From Asticcacaulis excentricus (GTDB lineage: Bacteria > Pseudomonadota > Alphaproteobacteria > Caulobacterales > Caulobacteraceae), in NCBI RefSeq assembly GCF_003966695.1, contig NZ_AP018827.1, positions 496,001 through 560,000 of the forward strand: a stretch of DNA of 64,000 bases, read 5' to 3'. This document shows, one piece after another, positions 26,118 through 35,070 of the stretch. Below the pieces are notes generated by a model, which was not told the DNA's origin, did no database searches, and was given only the letters and a program-made list of their open reading frames with translations. The position numbers were made by a program, and so were the translations under genes. Each line of letters opens with the position of its first letter. Position 1 is the first letter of the stretch.

Positions 26118-27818
26118 GTGGCAAAAGCAGAAGCATCAGTTGAAGAACTTGTAGGCATGGTAGAGCGCGGGGAGCTGCGTTTGCCAGAGATGCAGCGGCA
26201 GTATGTCTGGCGGTCTCCGCGTGTTCGCGATCTCCTTGATTCATTATATCGCGGTTATCCATCGGGTGCGATTCTGCTATGGGAGACAGATGAACCTGTT
26301 CCACTGCAAGATATGGCAATTACACAGGCAGCTAATCCCTATGCCGCCACGCGCCTGCTGTTGGATGGTCAGCAGCGGCTGACGTCGCTTTCAGCGGTCA
26401 TTCGTGGCGAACCTGTGAAAGTCAGGGGGCGGGTCAAGCCGATCGAACTGCTGTTCAACCTTGAACACCCAGAGCGGCAGGAAATCATCACGGAAGTTGA
26501 TGAAGACGCCGACGACGAAGCGACCGAGATGGACGAGGCAGATTCGACCGAGGATGAGCTTCAGCGCCGGTTTGAGCGAATGACTTTTGTTGTGGCCACC
26601 AATAAGCTCGCCGCTCTACCTCAGTGGGTGAAGGTTTCTGAGGTCTTCAAGAGTGACAGTGATACGAGCTTTTTGAAGGGGGCGGGCATCGTTGGTTTCG
26701 ATGATCCGCGCTATGAAAAGTACAGCAAGCGTCTCGCCCAGCTTCGCCGTATTCGCAAATACGTTTATCGGATGGACGTGCTAGAAAGGTCACTTACCTA
26801 TGAGGAAGTGACCGAGATATTCGTGCGCGTAAACTCGTTGGGCGCGAAGCTGCGCAGTTCCGATCTGGCGCTGGCACAGATCACGGCCAGGTGGCGGCAC
26901 AGCCTTGAAGTTTTCCAAAAATTTCAGGCTGAATGCGCCAAGTTGGGTTTCGAACTGGACCTTGGCATTCACCTTAAAACCCTCATCGCCTTCGCCACCG
27001 GGCAGTCACGGTTTCTAACCGCCGGGCGGCTTTCGCTCGATGTGCTGCAAACAGCCTGGAAAGTGGCAACCGAGGGAATGCGGTTTGCCATCAACTTCCT
27101 CAAAAGCAATGTTGGGATCGACAGCCCGGCTCTGCTGTCTTCCCCTTTCCTGATGATTGTTGTGGCCTATTTCGGCCATGCTAAGGGCTACGCATTATCA
27201 CCCGAAGAATCGGACCGTTTGCGACAGTGGGCATTGTTAGCCAATGCCAAGGGCAGATTCTCACGCGGCTCCAGTGAAACAATTCTCGATCAGGATTTGA
27301 GCATCATCTCGAAGGGCGGATCAGCCGATGCGCTCATTGACCGGGTACGGCTGCAATTTGGCAGGCTTAACATTACGCCCGAAGACCTTGAGGGTCGCGA
27401 TCAGCGAAGCTCGCTATTCAAAACGATGTTCCTTACCTTTCGGGCCCTCGGTGCAAAGGACTGGACGTCAAATCTACAAATCTCGCTAGATCATTCTGGC
27501 TCACAACATCGGCTCCAATTCCACCATTTCTTCCCAAAGGCGCTGCTAACCAAGAACGGATTTTCGTCTCGTGAAGCAGATGATATTGCCAATTTGACTT
27601 TCATTGGTGGTCGCACCAATCGTAAGATCAGCGACAAGGCTCCATCTGTTTATCTCGCCGATTTTATGGCCAAGCAAGGGCCTGGGTTGCTTACGTTACA
27701 AAGCATTCCCTCGGACCCAAAATTGTTCGATGTAGGAAGATATCGGGAATTCCTTGCTGCGCGCCGCGTGCTTCTGGCGAAGGCCCTCAATGAATTTCTT
27801 GGCGTGTCGGGCGAGTAA
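26118..27818 (+). CDS. DUF262 protein with C-terminal HNH-like (DUF1524) nuclease region, GmrSD-like
   Basis: 566 residues from GTG 26118 with AAGGGGG just upstream. The N-terminal DUF262 (ParB/sulfiredoxin-like) domain shows LPEMQRQYVWR, LLDSLYRGYPSGAILLW and LLLDGQQRLTSL, the last resembling the nucleotide-binding DGQQR motif of GmrS. An acidic insert (EVDEDADDEATEMDEADSTE) follows. Near residues 470 to 530, QFHHFFPKALL and NLTFIGGRTNRKISDKAPS match the H..FP...N..I.....N..I.D..P pattern of the DUF1524/HNH nuclease half. Proteins of this build act as type IV-like restriction enzymes or NTP-dependent nucleases. It lies 9 nt after the decayed SLOG gene and ends the defence block. Confidence 0.8.
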   Translation: MAKAEASVEELVGMVERGELRLPEMQRQYVWRSPRVRDLLDSLYRGYPSGAILLWETDEPVPLQDMAITQAANPYAATRLLLDGQQRLTSLSAVIRGEPVKVRGRVKPIELLFNLEHPERQEIITEVDEDADDEATEMDEADSTEDELQRRFERMTFVVATNKLAALPQWVKVSEVFKSDSDTSFLKGAGIVGFDDPRYEKYSKRLAQLRRIRKYVYRMDVLERSLTYEEVTEIFVRVNSLGAKLRSSDLALAQITARWRHSLEVFQKFQAECAKLGFELDLGIHLKTLIAFATGQSRFLTAGRLSLDVLQTAWKVATEGMRFAINFLKSNVGIDSPALLSSPFLMIVVAYFGHAKGYALSPEESDRLRQWALLANAKGRFSRGSSETILDQDLSIISKGGSADALIDRVRLQFGRLNITPEDLEGRDQRSSLFKTMFLTFRALGAKDWTSNLQISLDHSGSQHRLQFHHFFPKALLTKNGFSSREADDIANLTFIGGRTNRKISDKAPSVYLADFMAKQGPGLLTLQSIPSDPKLFDVGRYREFLAARRVLLAKALNEFLGVSGE

Positions 27819-27976
27819 GTCTGTCGTTGCCAAACCTTTCTATTTCAATCGCCGTGCCGCTGCACAAAACACCTGGTTCGTTGAACATTCGCGTTTGATA
27901 GCAACAATGCTCAAGCACCGTGTGCGGCAAGTTCGAACTTAAAAATTCTCGCTCGACGTGTAGCGCTTAGGAGGTG

Positions 27977-28012
27977 ATGGCACTTGGTTACATTCGCAAC
28001 CTACATGGATAG
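27977..28012 (+). pseudogene. possible truncated start of a serine recombinase gene
   Basis: A textbook ribosome site (TAGGAGGTG) precedes ATG 27977, which encodes MALGYIR and then loses similarity (NLHG, stop at 28012). MALGYIR is the usual beginning of resolvase/invertase serine recombinases, which continue with VST..Q. The break falls at about 27997, three bases before the relaxase stop codon on the other strand, so this may mark a recombination joint. Seven residues are weak evidence. Confidence 0.35.
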
Positions 28013-30775
28013 GCCTTTCGTCGTGTGAGTTGTCGCAATGCCTGCGTCTGGGTTGACAACCTGGCTCAAGGAGCTCTGGGCCTGGCCTGACCGTTCGTGT
28101 ATGCCGCGTATCAGCTTATCGCGGTCGTCGGTGTAAATCACGGCCTCAGCCTTGGCGCGGGAAATGCCGACATAGAGGACGCTCTGGTCGATCAGGTTCG
28201 TCCGATTGCTTTCAAAATGGATGAAGGCTCGTTCCGCCGTCTGTCCCTGGGCGGCATAAGCAGTCTGCACATAGGCATGGCGTATATGCTGGTCGGACGC
28301 CTCATGGATAAACAGGGTGACGGTCTTCCCGCGCTCGGTCTCGATCGTGACGGTTTCCTGGTCGGGGTCCACCTTCGTCACCTCGGCCTTCAGACCATTT
28401 ATACGGGCCTGGGCGGCATTGTTGCGGGTGAACTCGATCCTGTCCCCAGCGCGCAATTCGCGTTGCTGGCCCTGGAACACTTCGACGCTGCCCCATGATT
28501 CAGGCAGCCAGTTTCGCTCCTGGCCGTGTCTGTCTCGAAGCGCGACTGTCCCTTTGTCGGCATCAACCCGCGCCACATCAAACGCAGCACCTCGCTCGAT
28601 GCCATGCGCGCGTTCGGCCTTGTTGAATATCACCACGTCGCCGGTTTCATAGGCCTTGGCTTGCATGATCTCGGCCTTGGTCATGTCCTTTTGGTTCAAG
28701 GTGCGCATGGTTATGGCCTGACTGCCAAACTCACCTTTGTCTGCCAAGGCGGTTCTGATCCGATCTGTCAGCAGGTCGCGGCCTTCGCGGGATGGGTCAA
28801 TGACAATGGTCTTGCGCCGCTCGTTCGGGGCCAAGCCTGCGTAGGCGCCAGCTATGGCCGCCATACGGTCGGAGGCGCTGGAGTGCTCCATCACACGGCC
28901 ACCGCCGCGATCAAGCGCATCAAGAGCCAGTTTCGCTTGACCCTTTATGGAATGCTCGACGGCCTCAAGCGTCAGTTCGTTGGTCTGGCGTACGATCTTT
29001 TCCAGCTTGAACGTCGGCATTCCGGCCTCCTGTAGCTGTCGGAAGGCCGCACCCGCACCGACGGAGTTTAACTGTTTGTAGTCGCCGACGAGAACCGTCT
29101 TTGCCCCTCGCTGTTCGGCGGCCTCCAGTAGACGGGTCATGTCCCGCGCCGAAATCAGGCTGGCCTCGTCAACGAGCCAGATTTGCCGGTCATTAGTTTT
29201 CGGCTCAGTTTGTCGCTCCATCAAACGTAGATGACGCTCAACAGTAACGGCGGGCACGGTCAGGGCATCGCCAAGCGTCTGTGCTGCCGACGCGGACGGG
29301 GCCATTGCCTTGATGTCAAATCCCGCTGCCTGCGCCGCGTCCGCGAACGTCGTCAACACCGTCGTCGTCTTCGCCGTCCCGGCATAGCCCTGGATGGCGG
29401 TAACGGCATGGGTACTTGTCAGCAACCCTTTGGTTGCCTGCCTTTGGTCATCCGTCCAGCCAAAGCCCTGATCCTCAGAAGATCGGGCGGCGGTCGCTAC
29501 GAGCTCGGCGGCCTTGATAGGGGCGGCGACTGCCTCGGCCCCGTGCCTGCCGCGCATTTCGGCGTTCAACACGCGCTGCTCATAGTCGAGATTGGCGCGG
29601 GTGGTGTAGCCTTGACCCTCGCGGCCCTGGCGGTTGACGAAGGTGCGAGGCACGAGCTCGCCGCGCTCAACGGCCTGCGCCATTGCCCCGCGAATGACGG
29701 CATTGTCCACCTTTCCCATAGCGAAGCGACCAGCCTCCTTCTGGAGGTCAACACTGGAAAACACCGCTTGGCGCTCACCCAATTTGTTGTGGGCGAATGC
29801 CACCGCAGTATGCGCCAGGGCTTCGGCTTCGCCCTTTATGAGGAGTGATCGCCGGTCATCTTCGGCAAGATGCTCCGCCGCATGGACAAGGCCCTGGCGC
29901 TTGGCCTGGTCGAAACCAAGTTCACCGGCCCTGTCGCGCCAACCGTGCACCAGACCGGCGCGGTCGATCTCGCCTTTGGCCTCGCGGGTGTCCAGGGCGG
30001 CGATCTGCTTTTCCTCGGCGGACGCGGAAGCGCGGTCCTTGCCGCGCGCTCCAAGATGTTTCTCGATCTGCGACGACCGCTCGCTGAAAGCCAGCAATAG
30101 GTCCCGGCTCAAACCCTTGATCTCAAAATTCGAGTCCTTGCCGACCTCGATCTTGTAACCCAGGCGAACAACCCGGTGTGCCAATTCCTGTCGGTAAATC
30201 TCTCCTGCGGCTTTCTGGATTTGGTAGAGGGGACGGGATTCGAGACTACGCCAATTGCCGCCCTCGTCCTGGGTCATATTCAATATGACATTATGGGTAT
30301 GAAGTTGCGGGTCTTCCTCCCGGCTGGTCTGGTGCAGGAAGGACCCTATGACCAAATTGCCTGTTTGGACGTGCTCCACGCCATCTTTGCCCCGAACGCG
30401 GGCCTCGGCGGCGAACTCCTCGATGAACGCTATCGTCACTGAGGCGGCCTTGGCATGGGCTTCAACAAGACGTTCGTCTCCCGCCACCAAGGCCATGACT
30501 GAAACCGATTTCGGTGCCGAAAGGGTCAAGTCCCAACCAGGTCGATGCTCAAGCACATCGGACTTGTTGGTCCCCAAGGTCGTGCCATCGGTCAGCTTGC
30601 CTTCCAGCAACGCCTTGAACCTGTCGCGGTCAACTTCGCCCTTCAGGTCAAGCGCTTTGGCCCCTTCGCCCTGCCATTCAGACGGCGACACTCCGCCCTC
30701 GGTATAATAGTCGTCGGCTTCAAAATAGGTGGCGGCCTGACCCGAGCTGCGGATCGCGGATACGGTCGCGACCAT
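28001..30775 (-). CDS. MobF (TrwC/TraI-type) relaxase-helicase
   Basis: 924 residues from the ATG at 30775 (TGATG overlap with the coupling-protein gene); a longer frame from 30811 would overlap it further. The relaxase domain shows the N-terminal tyrosines (YFEADDYYTEG) and the metal-binding three-His motif with DPQLHTHNVILN. The second half is a superfamily 1 helicase with Walker A GYAGTAKTTTV near 462, VDEASLI, and the C-terminal AYAAQGQTAERAF. It would nick oriT, stay covalently bound and unwind the strand for transfer. The protein is complete; with traD and the accessory gene it forms a mobilization operon read leftward. Confidence 0.9.
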   Translation of the reverse strand: MVATVSAIRSSGQAATYFEADDYYTEGGVSPSEWQGEGAKALDLKGEVDRDRFKALLEGKLTDGTTLGTNKSDVLEHRPGWDLTLSAPKSVSVMALVAGDERLVEAHAKAASVTIAFIEEFAAEARVRGKDGVEHVQTGNLVIGSFLHQTSREEDPQLHTHNVILNMTQDEGGNWRSLESRPLYQIQKAAGEIYRQELAHRVVRLGYKIEVGKDSNFEIKGLSRDLLLAFSERSSQIEKHLGARGKDRASASAEEKQIAALDTREAKGEIDRAGLVHGWRDRAGELGFDQAKRQGLVHAAEHLAEDDRRSLLIKGEAEALAHTAVAFAHNKLGERQAVFSSVDLQKEAGRFAMGKVDNAVIRGAMAQAVERGELVPRTFVNRQGREGQGYTTRANLDYEQRVLNAEMRGRHGAEAVAAPIKAAELVATAARSSEDQGFGWTDDQRQATKGLLTSTHAVTAIQGYAGTAKTTTVLTTFADAAQAAGFDIKAMAPSASAAQTLGDALTVPAVTVERHLRLMERQTEPKTNDRQIWLVDEASLISARDMTRLLEAAEQRGAKTVLVGDYKQLNSVGAGAAFRQLQEAGMPTFKLEKIVRQTNELTLEAVEHSIKGQAKLALDALDRGGGRVMEHSSASDRMAAIAGAYAGLAPNERRKTIVIDPSREGRDLLTDRIRTALADKGEFGSQAITMRTLNQKDMTKAEIMQAKAYETGDVVIFNKAERAHGIERGAAFDVARVDADKGTVALRDRHGQERNWLPESWGSVEVFQGQQRELRAGDRIEFTRNNAAQARINGLKAEVTKVDPDQETVTIETERGKTVTLFIHEASDQHIRHAYVQTAYAAQGQTAERAFIHFESNRTNLIDQSVLYVGISRAKAEAVIYTDDRDKLIRGIHERSGQAQSSLSQVVNPDAGIATTHTTKGLSM

Positions 30776-32607
30776 CAGACCGGCCCTCCGGTAGGCAGAA
30801 TAGGCGAGCAACTATGGTCTTGCTTGGCTTGAAGCTTCTTCTGGCCCCAGTGGGTTTCTGAGATATCACCTGGGATGAAAGCCGGGTGCTTTGGCTCTCC
30901 ACGAGTAATGATATGTACATTTCGCAAGCGGATCAGGGCAATCGGCAGACCGTCCGGGAATTGCAGATATCCGCTGTGCGGTGGAAGCCTCAACTGAGAC
31001 TCGATTACAGCGGGCCTGAGCTGTCTAGTGGTGCCAAGGCTGGTGCGGCCTTTGCCATGCTCGAAGTCCAAGTTGTTCGTGGTGCCGTGGATTTCAACTT
31101 CTACATCGCCAAGGGTCTTGCTGATCCAAAGCCGTGTGTCGGAATCTATAGTTTGCAAAAACAACTTGGTATTGACGCAACCCAGCATGGCCTCTGCTCC
31201 TTCGCGTCCGTAGCGCTCGTGCATCTGGCCGATACTCTGGAGGGTGATGACGACGGACGCGCCGAACTTCCGACCTTGCGGAAGCAATCTAAGCAGTTGA
31301 TCTACTTTCGGAATATCTGGGAGTTCGTCCAGCAGCAGCCAGACGCGGCGGCTATTGCTCGGCTCCAAACCCAGAATTGAAGTCGACGCGCAATCGAGCC
31401 ACGTGGACATGAGTGGCTTCATCGCTTCAAAATAGTCTTCTTTGCGAGCCACGAATATCCAAGGTTTCCGGCCTTTGACGGCGTCGAGCCCTTTGAAAAA
31501 CTCTCTAAAGTTGAATGCCCCGCCAACTCGAGGCCCTGTACGAAGATATTGCAGAATGGCGGCGGCTTTCGTCAGCATGAAGAGGACGGAACCTGTGGCC
31601 CGATCCGCGTCTTCGGCGAAAATTCGCGATGAGGATGTGTGCTCGAGCCACTCTTTGAGGTCGTTCTTCGACAGCGATTGCACTGCCTCAATCAGGTCAC
31701 CGATATTGGTTCTGCCCTCGCGCCAAAGCTCACGGATCATGTTGGCTAGAAGGTTTCTACTTGCTGTCGTCCAAACGCTGTCCTCGTTGGAGCCGGAATC
31801 GGGAACCAATTGCCCGGCAATTCGATCGGCATCTGCTGGATGACATATTTCATTGAACGGATTCCAATACACCCCGCGCGCGTCGAACGGATTCAGAATA
31901 ATGTCGTGGCGGGAAGGGTCGAAATAGTGCGCTACGAATTCCCCGCTGGTGTCATACACGATGGCGCACTCGGCGCGCTGCTCAATTACGTCTAGCAGTT
32001 GACGCAGGACGGTCGTCTTCCCTGACCCGGTTGTGCCGATGAGTGCGGCGTGGCGAGTCTCCATGTGTGCCGGCCAGGCTACCGTGCCGATCCTGACTGG
32101 ATGTGGTCCGGCGAGGCCCCGGGTGTGGCGCGAGAGAACCTGCTCACTTACAATATGCGTCCCGCGCAAAACGTCGTCCCGGGCAATTTCTTCACCTTTC
32201 GCCGACAACCACCGAGTCCAGCCGTAGCATGCACCCAAGCCGATGAAAAAACCGGAAGAGGCGCCTAGGCTGACGAACAGTTTAAACCGTCGAAAGCTCT
32301 GCTGATATTCGGCGATTTGTAAGATGGTCGTTGCCCTAATCGGGACTTGCCGCCCCTCAATTGAGATGTTGATTTTAGGAGGCTCGGCGGCATTGCCGCT
32401 CAGCCACTTCGTAAGACCAGCATAAGCGTACTCGCCGCTGAGGACTTGGTCGTCATGTGACACCAATAGATTTAGGCTGGCCCAACAGCACAGGCCCGTC
32501 GAAGCCAACAGAATAATGGCATAACCCCTAAGGCGGTGCGTTGCGGCCGCAAGGTTGAGGTTTTGCAGCCCCTGGCCGCGTTGCAAATTTTCGAGTACGT
32601 TTTTCAT
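30775..32607 (-). CDS. TraD/TrwB-type coupling protein (VirD4 family)
   Basis: 610 residues. Two N-terminal transmembrane helices (GYAIILLASTGLCCWASLNLL and FKLFVSLGASSGFFIGLGACYGW) anchor it in the inner membrane. The ATPase domain has Walker A IGTTGSGKTTVL near 192, VYDTSGEF, the Walker B region VWLLLDELPDIP near 422 and ITLQSIGQMHERYG. It brings the relaxosome to a type IV secretion channel; no such channel is encoded in the window. Its ATG overlaps the stop of the accessory gene (ATGA) and its stop overlaps the relaxase start, so the three genes are one operon. Confidence 0.9.
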   Translation of the reverse strand: MKNVLENLQRGQGLQNLNLAAATHRLRGYAIILLASTGLCCWASLNLLVSHDDQVLSGEYAYAGLTKWLSGNAAEPPKINISIEGRQVPIRATTILQIAEYQQSFRRFKLFVSLGASSGFFIGLGACYGWTRWLSAKGEEIARDDVLRGTHIVSEQVLSRHTRGLAGPHPVRIGTVAWPAHMETRHAALIGTTGSGKTTVLRQLLDVIEQRAECAIVYDTSGEFVAHYFDPSRHDIILNPFDARGVYWNPFNEICHPADADRIAGQLVPDSGSNEDSVWTTASRNLLANMIRELWREGRTNIGDLIEAVQSLSKNDLKEWLEHTSSSRIFAEDADRATGSVLFMLTKAAAILQYLRTGPRVGGAFNFREFFKGLDAVKGRKPWIFVARKEDYFEAMKPLMSTWLDCASTSILGLEPSNSRRVWLLLDELPDIPKVDQLLRLLPQGRKFGASVVITLQSIGQMHERYGREGAEAMLGCVNTKLFLQTIDSDTRLWISKTLGDVEVEIHGTTNNLDFEHGKGRTSLGTTRQLRPAVIESQLRLPPHSGYLQFPDGLPIALIRLRNVHIITRGEPKHPAFIPGDISETHWGQKKLQAKQDHSCSPILPTGGPV

Positions 32608-33005
32608 GATTGACCGCTTACCTGCGTTTTCTGGGCCAGCGTCCTTTGGCGCTGGTACGCTTCGGCGGCCTCTGCCGCTAAAGCCTGGTTGATTTTGGAG
32701 GGGTCGGCTTCACCCTTGAGGGCGGTGCGCTGGGCGTAGACATAGGCACAGACCGCCGTGAACAAGGCGCGGTCGGTCATGGCCTCCATGCGCCTGACGG
32801 CGGCACTGATGTCACCCAGGGCGTCGATGAGGTCATTGCCGGTACTGGTCGTCACGGCTCCAGGCATGACCAACGATGCCAGGCCCGCCTCAAAAACTCG
32901 GACACCGGCCTGGTACAAATCAAGGCCAAGGGCGGCTCCGTAGGCCTCGATCATCGCCTTTTGGCTGAGGCTTATGCGGATTGAGAACGGATGTCGGGAG
33001 GTCAT
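32604..33005 (-). CDS. relaxosome accessory protein (TrwA/TraY-like position)
   Basis: 133 residues from ATG 33005; a longer frame would add an N-terminus translated from the oriT region. The N-terminal 45 residues (HPFSIRISLSQKAMIEAYGAALGL) resemble a ribbon-helix-helix DNA-binding segment with a beta strand and two helices. The remainder is helical (ALGDISAAVRRMEAMTDRALF). In MobF systems the gene first in the relaxase operon binds oriT, helps nicking and represses the operon. The start codon here lies inside a perfect 16-bp palindrome, which fits autorepression. Confidence 0.6.
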   Translation of the reverse strand: MTSRHPFSIRISLSQKAMIEAYGAALGLDLYQAGVRVFEAGLASLVMPGAVTTSTGNDLIDALGDISAAVRRMEAMTDRALFTAVCAYVYAQRTALKGEADPSKINQALAAEAAEAYQRQRTLAQKTQVSGQS

Positions 33006-33019
33006 GACAGGCCTGTCAT
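33004..33019. promoter_or_regulatory. 16-bp perfect palindrome over the mobilization operon start
   Basis: ATGACAGGCCTGTCAT is self-complementary and includes the first two bases of the minus-strand start codon of the accessory gene. A dimeric ribbon-helix-helix protein could bind here and block transcription or initiation. The binding protein is inferred. Confidence 0.5.
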
Positions 33020-33020
33020 C

Positions 33021-33140
33021 CGTATGCGCAACGCATACGCCCAACACGTTGCTATGCCTGGCATTTTTAAATATGCCACTTGACCGTAAGCTCTGCGCAT
33101 ACGCACAACGCATTGTTTTCTATAGAAACACGCGTGCGTA
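33021..33140. other. probable origin of transfer (oriT)
   Basis: Just upstream of the relaxosome genes lie several inverted repeats: CGTATGCG/CGCATACG (33021 to 33039, 3-nt loop) and TACGCAC/GTGCGTA (33100 to 33106 and 33134 to 33140). Between the latter arms is GCATTGTTTTCTATAG (33110 to 33125), which resembles the R388-type nic region (GCGTATTGTCT/ATAG) cut by TrwC relaxases. Location, hairpins and a nic-like sequence together support oriT; the exact nick is inference. The rest of this gap up to 33242 holds no gene. Confidence 0.55.
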
Positions 33141-33242
33141 GGGTGTGTACTTCCTTTCCCCCTATTTGTTACAGATGGTTTTGTCGTTTCGTTATTGAGC
33201 GATGAGTTTTGCTCGCAAAGGTGGTCACAGCGCGTAGCAAGA

Positions 33243-33674
33243 TTAGAGGCCATTGTTTGCGACCTCTAAAGCTTGTCCCGAAATCTCACGCTGGAGGCGG
33301 CGGGCGGCGGGCTTGATAAGTTTGGCAAGGGCGATAGGAAAGAAGAGCACTGGGAATAGGTAGCCCACCTCCCGGTGCGCACCGATGACCTTGAAACGAG
33401 ACGCCCGGCCAGCGTCATCAATTTGAACTGCAAAGAACTGGATGCGCTTCAAGTCTGAGATGTGAAGTTCGGCGCTTGCCCAAGACCTGAAGCAGAAGAG
33501 AAGATTGTCGCGTAAAAAGCGGTCGTTTTGCAGGTGCCAAACAAAACATGCACGCCAACGTCCGCAAAGTGATTTGGAGGCGGTGACGATATAAGGCGCG
33601 GTGTAGTCTAGGGACCTAAATTCGTAGGCGGCTATAGCGGTTTCAGGCATGGCAGTGCCTTGAGGATTTTCCAT
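33243..33674 (-). CDS. unrecognised element protein
   Basis: 143 residues; AAAGGA lies 8 nt before the ATG at 33674. The protein contains VWHLQNDRFLRDNLLFCFRSW and a hydrophobic stretch near the end (VGYLFPVLFFPIALAKLI) that may be membrane-associated. No known motif. It is read in the same direction as the downstream mobilization genes but separated from them by oriT. Confidence 0.45.
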   Translation of the reverse strand: MENPQGTAMPETAIAAYEFRSLDYTAPYIVTASKSLCGRWRACFVWHLQNDRFLRDNLLFCFRSWASAELHISDLKRIQFFAVQIDDAGRASRFKVIGAHREVGYLFPVLFFPIALAKLIKPAARRLQREISGQALEVANNGL

Positions 33675-33727
33675 CGGATGATCCTTTGCCCGAAAGGGCG
33701 ACTTAAAGTATGGGAGGAGAGATTGGG

Positions 33728-33916
33728 TTAGAGGCTGTTCAGCCAGCGCTCAGCTTCTGCCTGCGCGATCAGGGTCCGACGCCCCATTTTCAATATGGCC
33801 AGCTTACCTAGCTTGACTTGTGCGTAAAAGGTGGTCGGACTTATCCCGTAATCGCGGCAAAAATCGGCGACAGACAGAGCCTGTCGTCTTTTAATTTCAT
33901 CCTTATTATCAATCAC
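33728..33916 (-). CDS. AlpA/excisionase-like helix-turn-helix protein
   Basis: 62 residues from a GTG at 33916 with AGGAGA seven bases upstream. The sequence (ALSVADFCRDYGISPTTFYAQVKLGKL followed by GRRTLIAQAEAERWLN) is a winged helix-turn-helix of the excisionase/MerR-like type. Such small proteins act as recombination directionality factors or transcription activators of element integrases. Likely partner: the integrase at 15425. Confidence 0.75.
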   Translation of the reverse strand: MIDNKDEIKRRQALSVADFCRDYGISPTTFYAQVKLGKLAILKMGRRTLIAQAEAERWLNSL

Positions 33917-34355
33917 TTGAGTCTCCTTTATGCTGGGGTGGTTCAGCGCCTAAAGGAAACCACAGGCGGATATTCTCGTCTGTATCCAGGCAGTACCGGA
34001 TCGGAAACTTTTGAGCTTCCGAACTCGTACATGTGAAGAATTGAATTTGCGTGGTCGCGGTACGCCTGATCCATAACAACTTTGCGGAGGGTCATAACAT
34101 CTTGCGCATGTCGCTAGCGAACTCGGCTGGCGTTTCAAAAAGCGCGGGGAAGTACCGAAGGTTATGGCAACTTTCGACGCTTTAGGTGTGCCACAACACG
34201 CGCGCTAATTAGAAGCGTGACATAAACGCCGAATAAGTTCTAGAAAAGGTTGAGGGCGGCGCCCTTTCAGGCCCGCCCTCCGATCTTGTCCACGGGAGGG
34301 GCTTTCGCAACCTATCCGCAGCTCACTCAACATTCTTACAAAATAAGTTGTAAAG
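33917..34355. other. intergenic region with one long hairpin
   Basis: No credible gene in 439 bp. GAGGGCGG (34251 to 34258) pairs with CCGCCCTC (34272 to 34279), giving an 8-bp GC-rich stem that is not followed by a T-run. The sequence becomes strongly AT-rich from about 34320, where the Abi-like gene starts. Confidence 0.3.
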
Positions 34356-35021
34356 ATGCAATTAACAAATTTGCCACACACTAAAGATTTTGCATCTGTC
34401 GAGAGATTTTTACAAACGGAACGTCTATCTAGGTACTATGCTGCGTCAAAGGGAAATAAAACTAAAGCATTTGCTCATTATATATGGAATTGTGATCTAT
34501 CTCAATATTTCTATATACCTCTTCACTTCGCTGAAATAGGGAGTAGGAACGCAATAAATCTGGCTCTAATTGCGAATCTTGGGCCCTTATGGTTTTCAAA
34601 TTCAAATTTTGTGGCGATGCTCGATCCACGTTTTAGCACTGAGCTTGGCAAAGCAATTCAGGATGAAACGAAACAGCACGGCGCATCTCTCACCGCACAT
34701 CACATCGTTTCCGCCTTAACATTTGGCTTTTGGGAGCACCTCCTGACAAAACGATTTGACCGTTTACTCTGGAACAAAGGCATCGCGCTGTATTTCCCCG
34801 GCGCCCCCGCCGCCCTTTCAAGGGAGGATTTAAGAACAAGCATTGAGGGTGTGCGGAGATGGCGAAACCGGATCGCTCATCATCGCGCGATTTTCGATAA
34901 ATCGCCTTCTAGAAAATACCAACAGGTCGTCGAGCTCATAATGTGGGCTTGCCCAACGACGTGTGCTTGGGTGAAATCAGTGACGCCCGTCCACACGATT
35001 ATAAACCAGCGCCCTAAATGA
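34356..35021 (+). CDS. Abi-like/HEPN-type phage-defence candidate
   Basis: 221 residues. It resembles short Abi-like proteins: FLQTERLSRYYAASKG, YIWNCDLSQYFYIPLHFAEIGSRNAIN, GFWEHLLTKRFDRLLW, and near the end RRWRNRIAHHRAIF. The last contains an R-x4-H arrangement like the catalytic site of HEPN ribonucleases, which cut RNA in abortive infection or toxin-antitoxin systems. The gene is much more AT-rich than its surroundings, suggesting recent transfer. No antitoxin-like gene is adjacent on the same strand; the convergent neighbour at 35071 is a candidate partner. Confidence 0.65.
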   Translation: MQLTNLPHTKDFASVERFLQTERLSRYYAASKGNKTKAFAHYIWNCDLSQYFYIPLHFAEIGSRNAINLALIANLGPLWFSNSNFVAMLDPRFSTELGKAIQDETKQHGASLTAHHIVSALTFGFWEHLLTKRFDRLLWNKGIALYFPGAPAALSREDLRTSIEGVRRWRNRIAHHRAIFDKSPSRKYQQVVELIMWACPTTCAWVKSVTPVHTIINQRPK

Positions 35022-35070
35022 ATTCCTAGATTTCAAACTGAGGAAGGACCCAAGTGGCCATTACGTTGGA

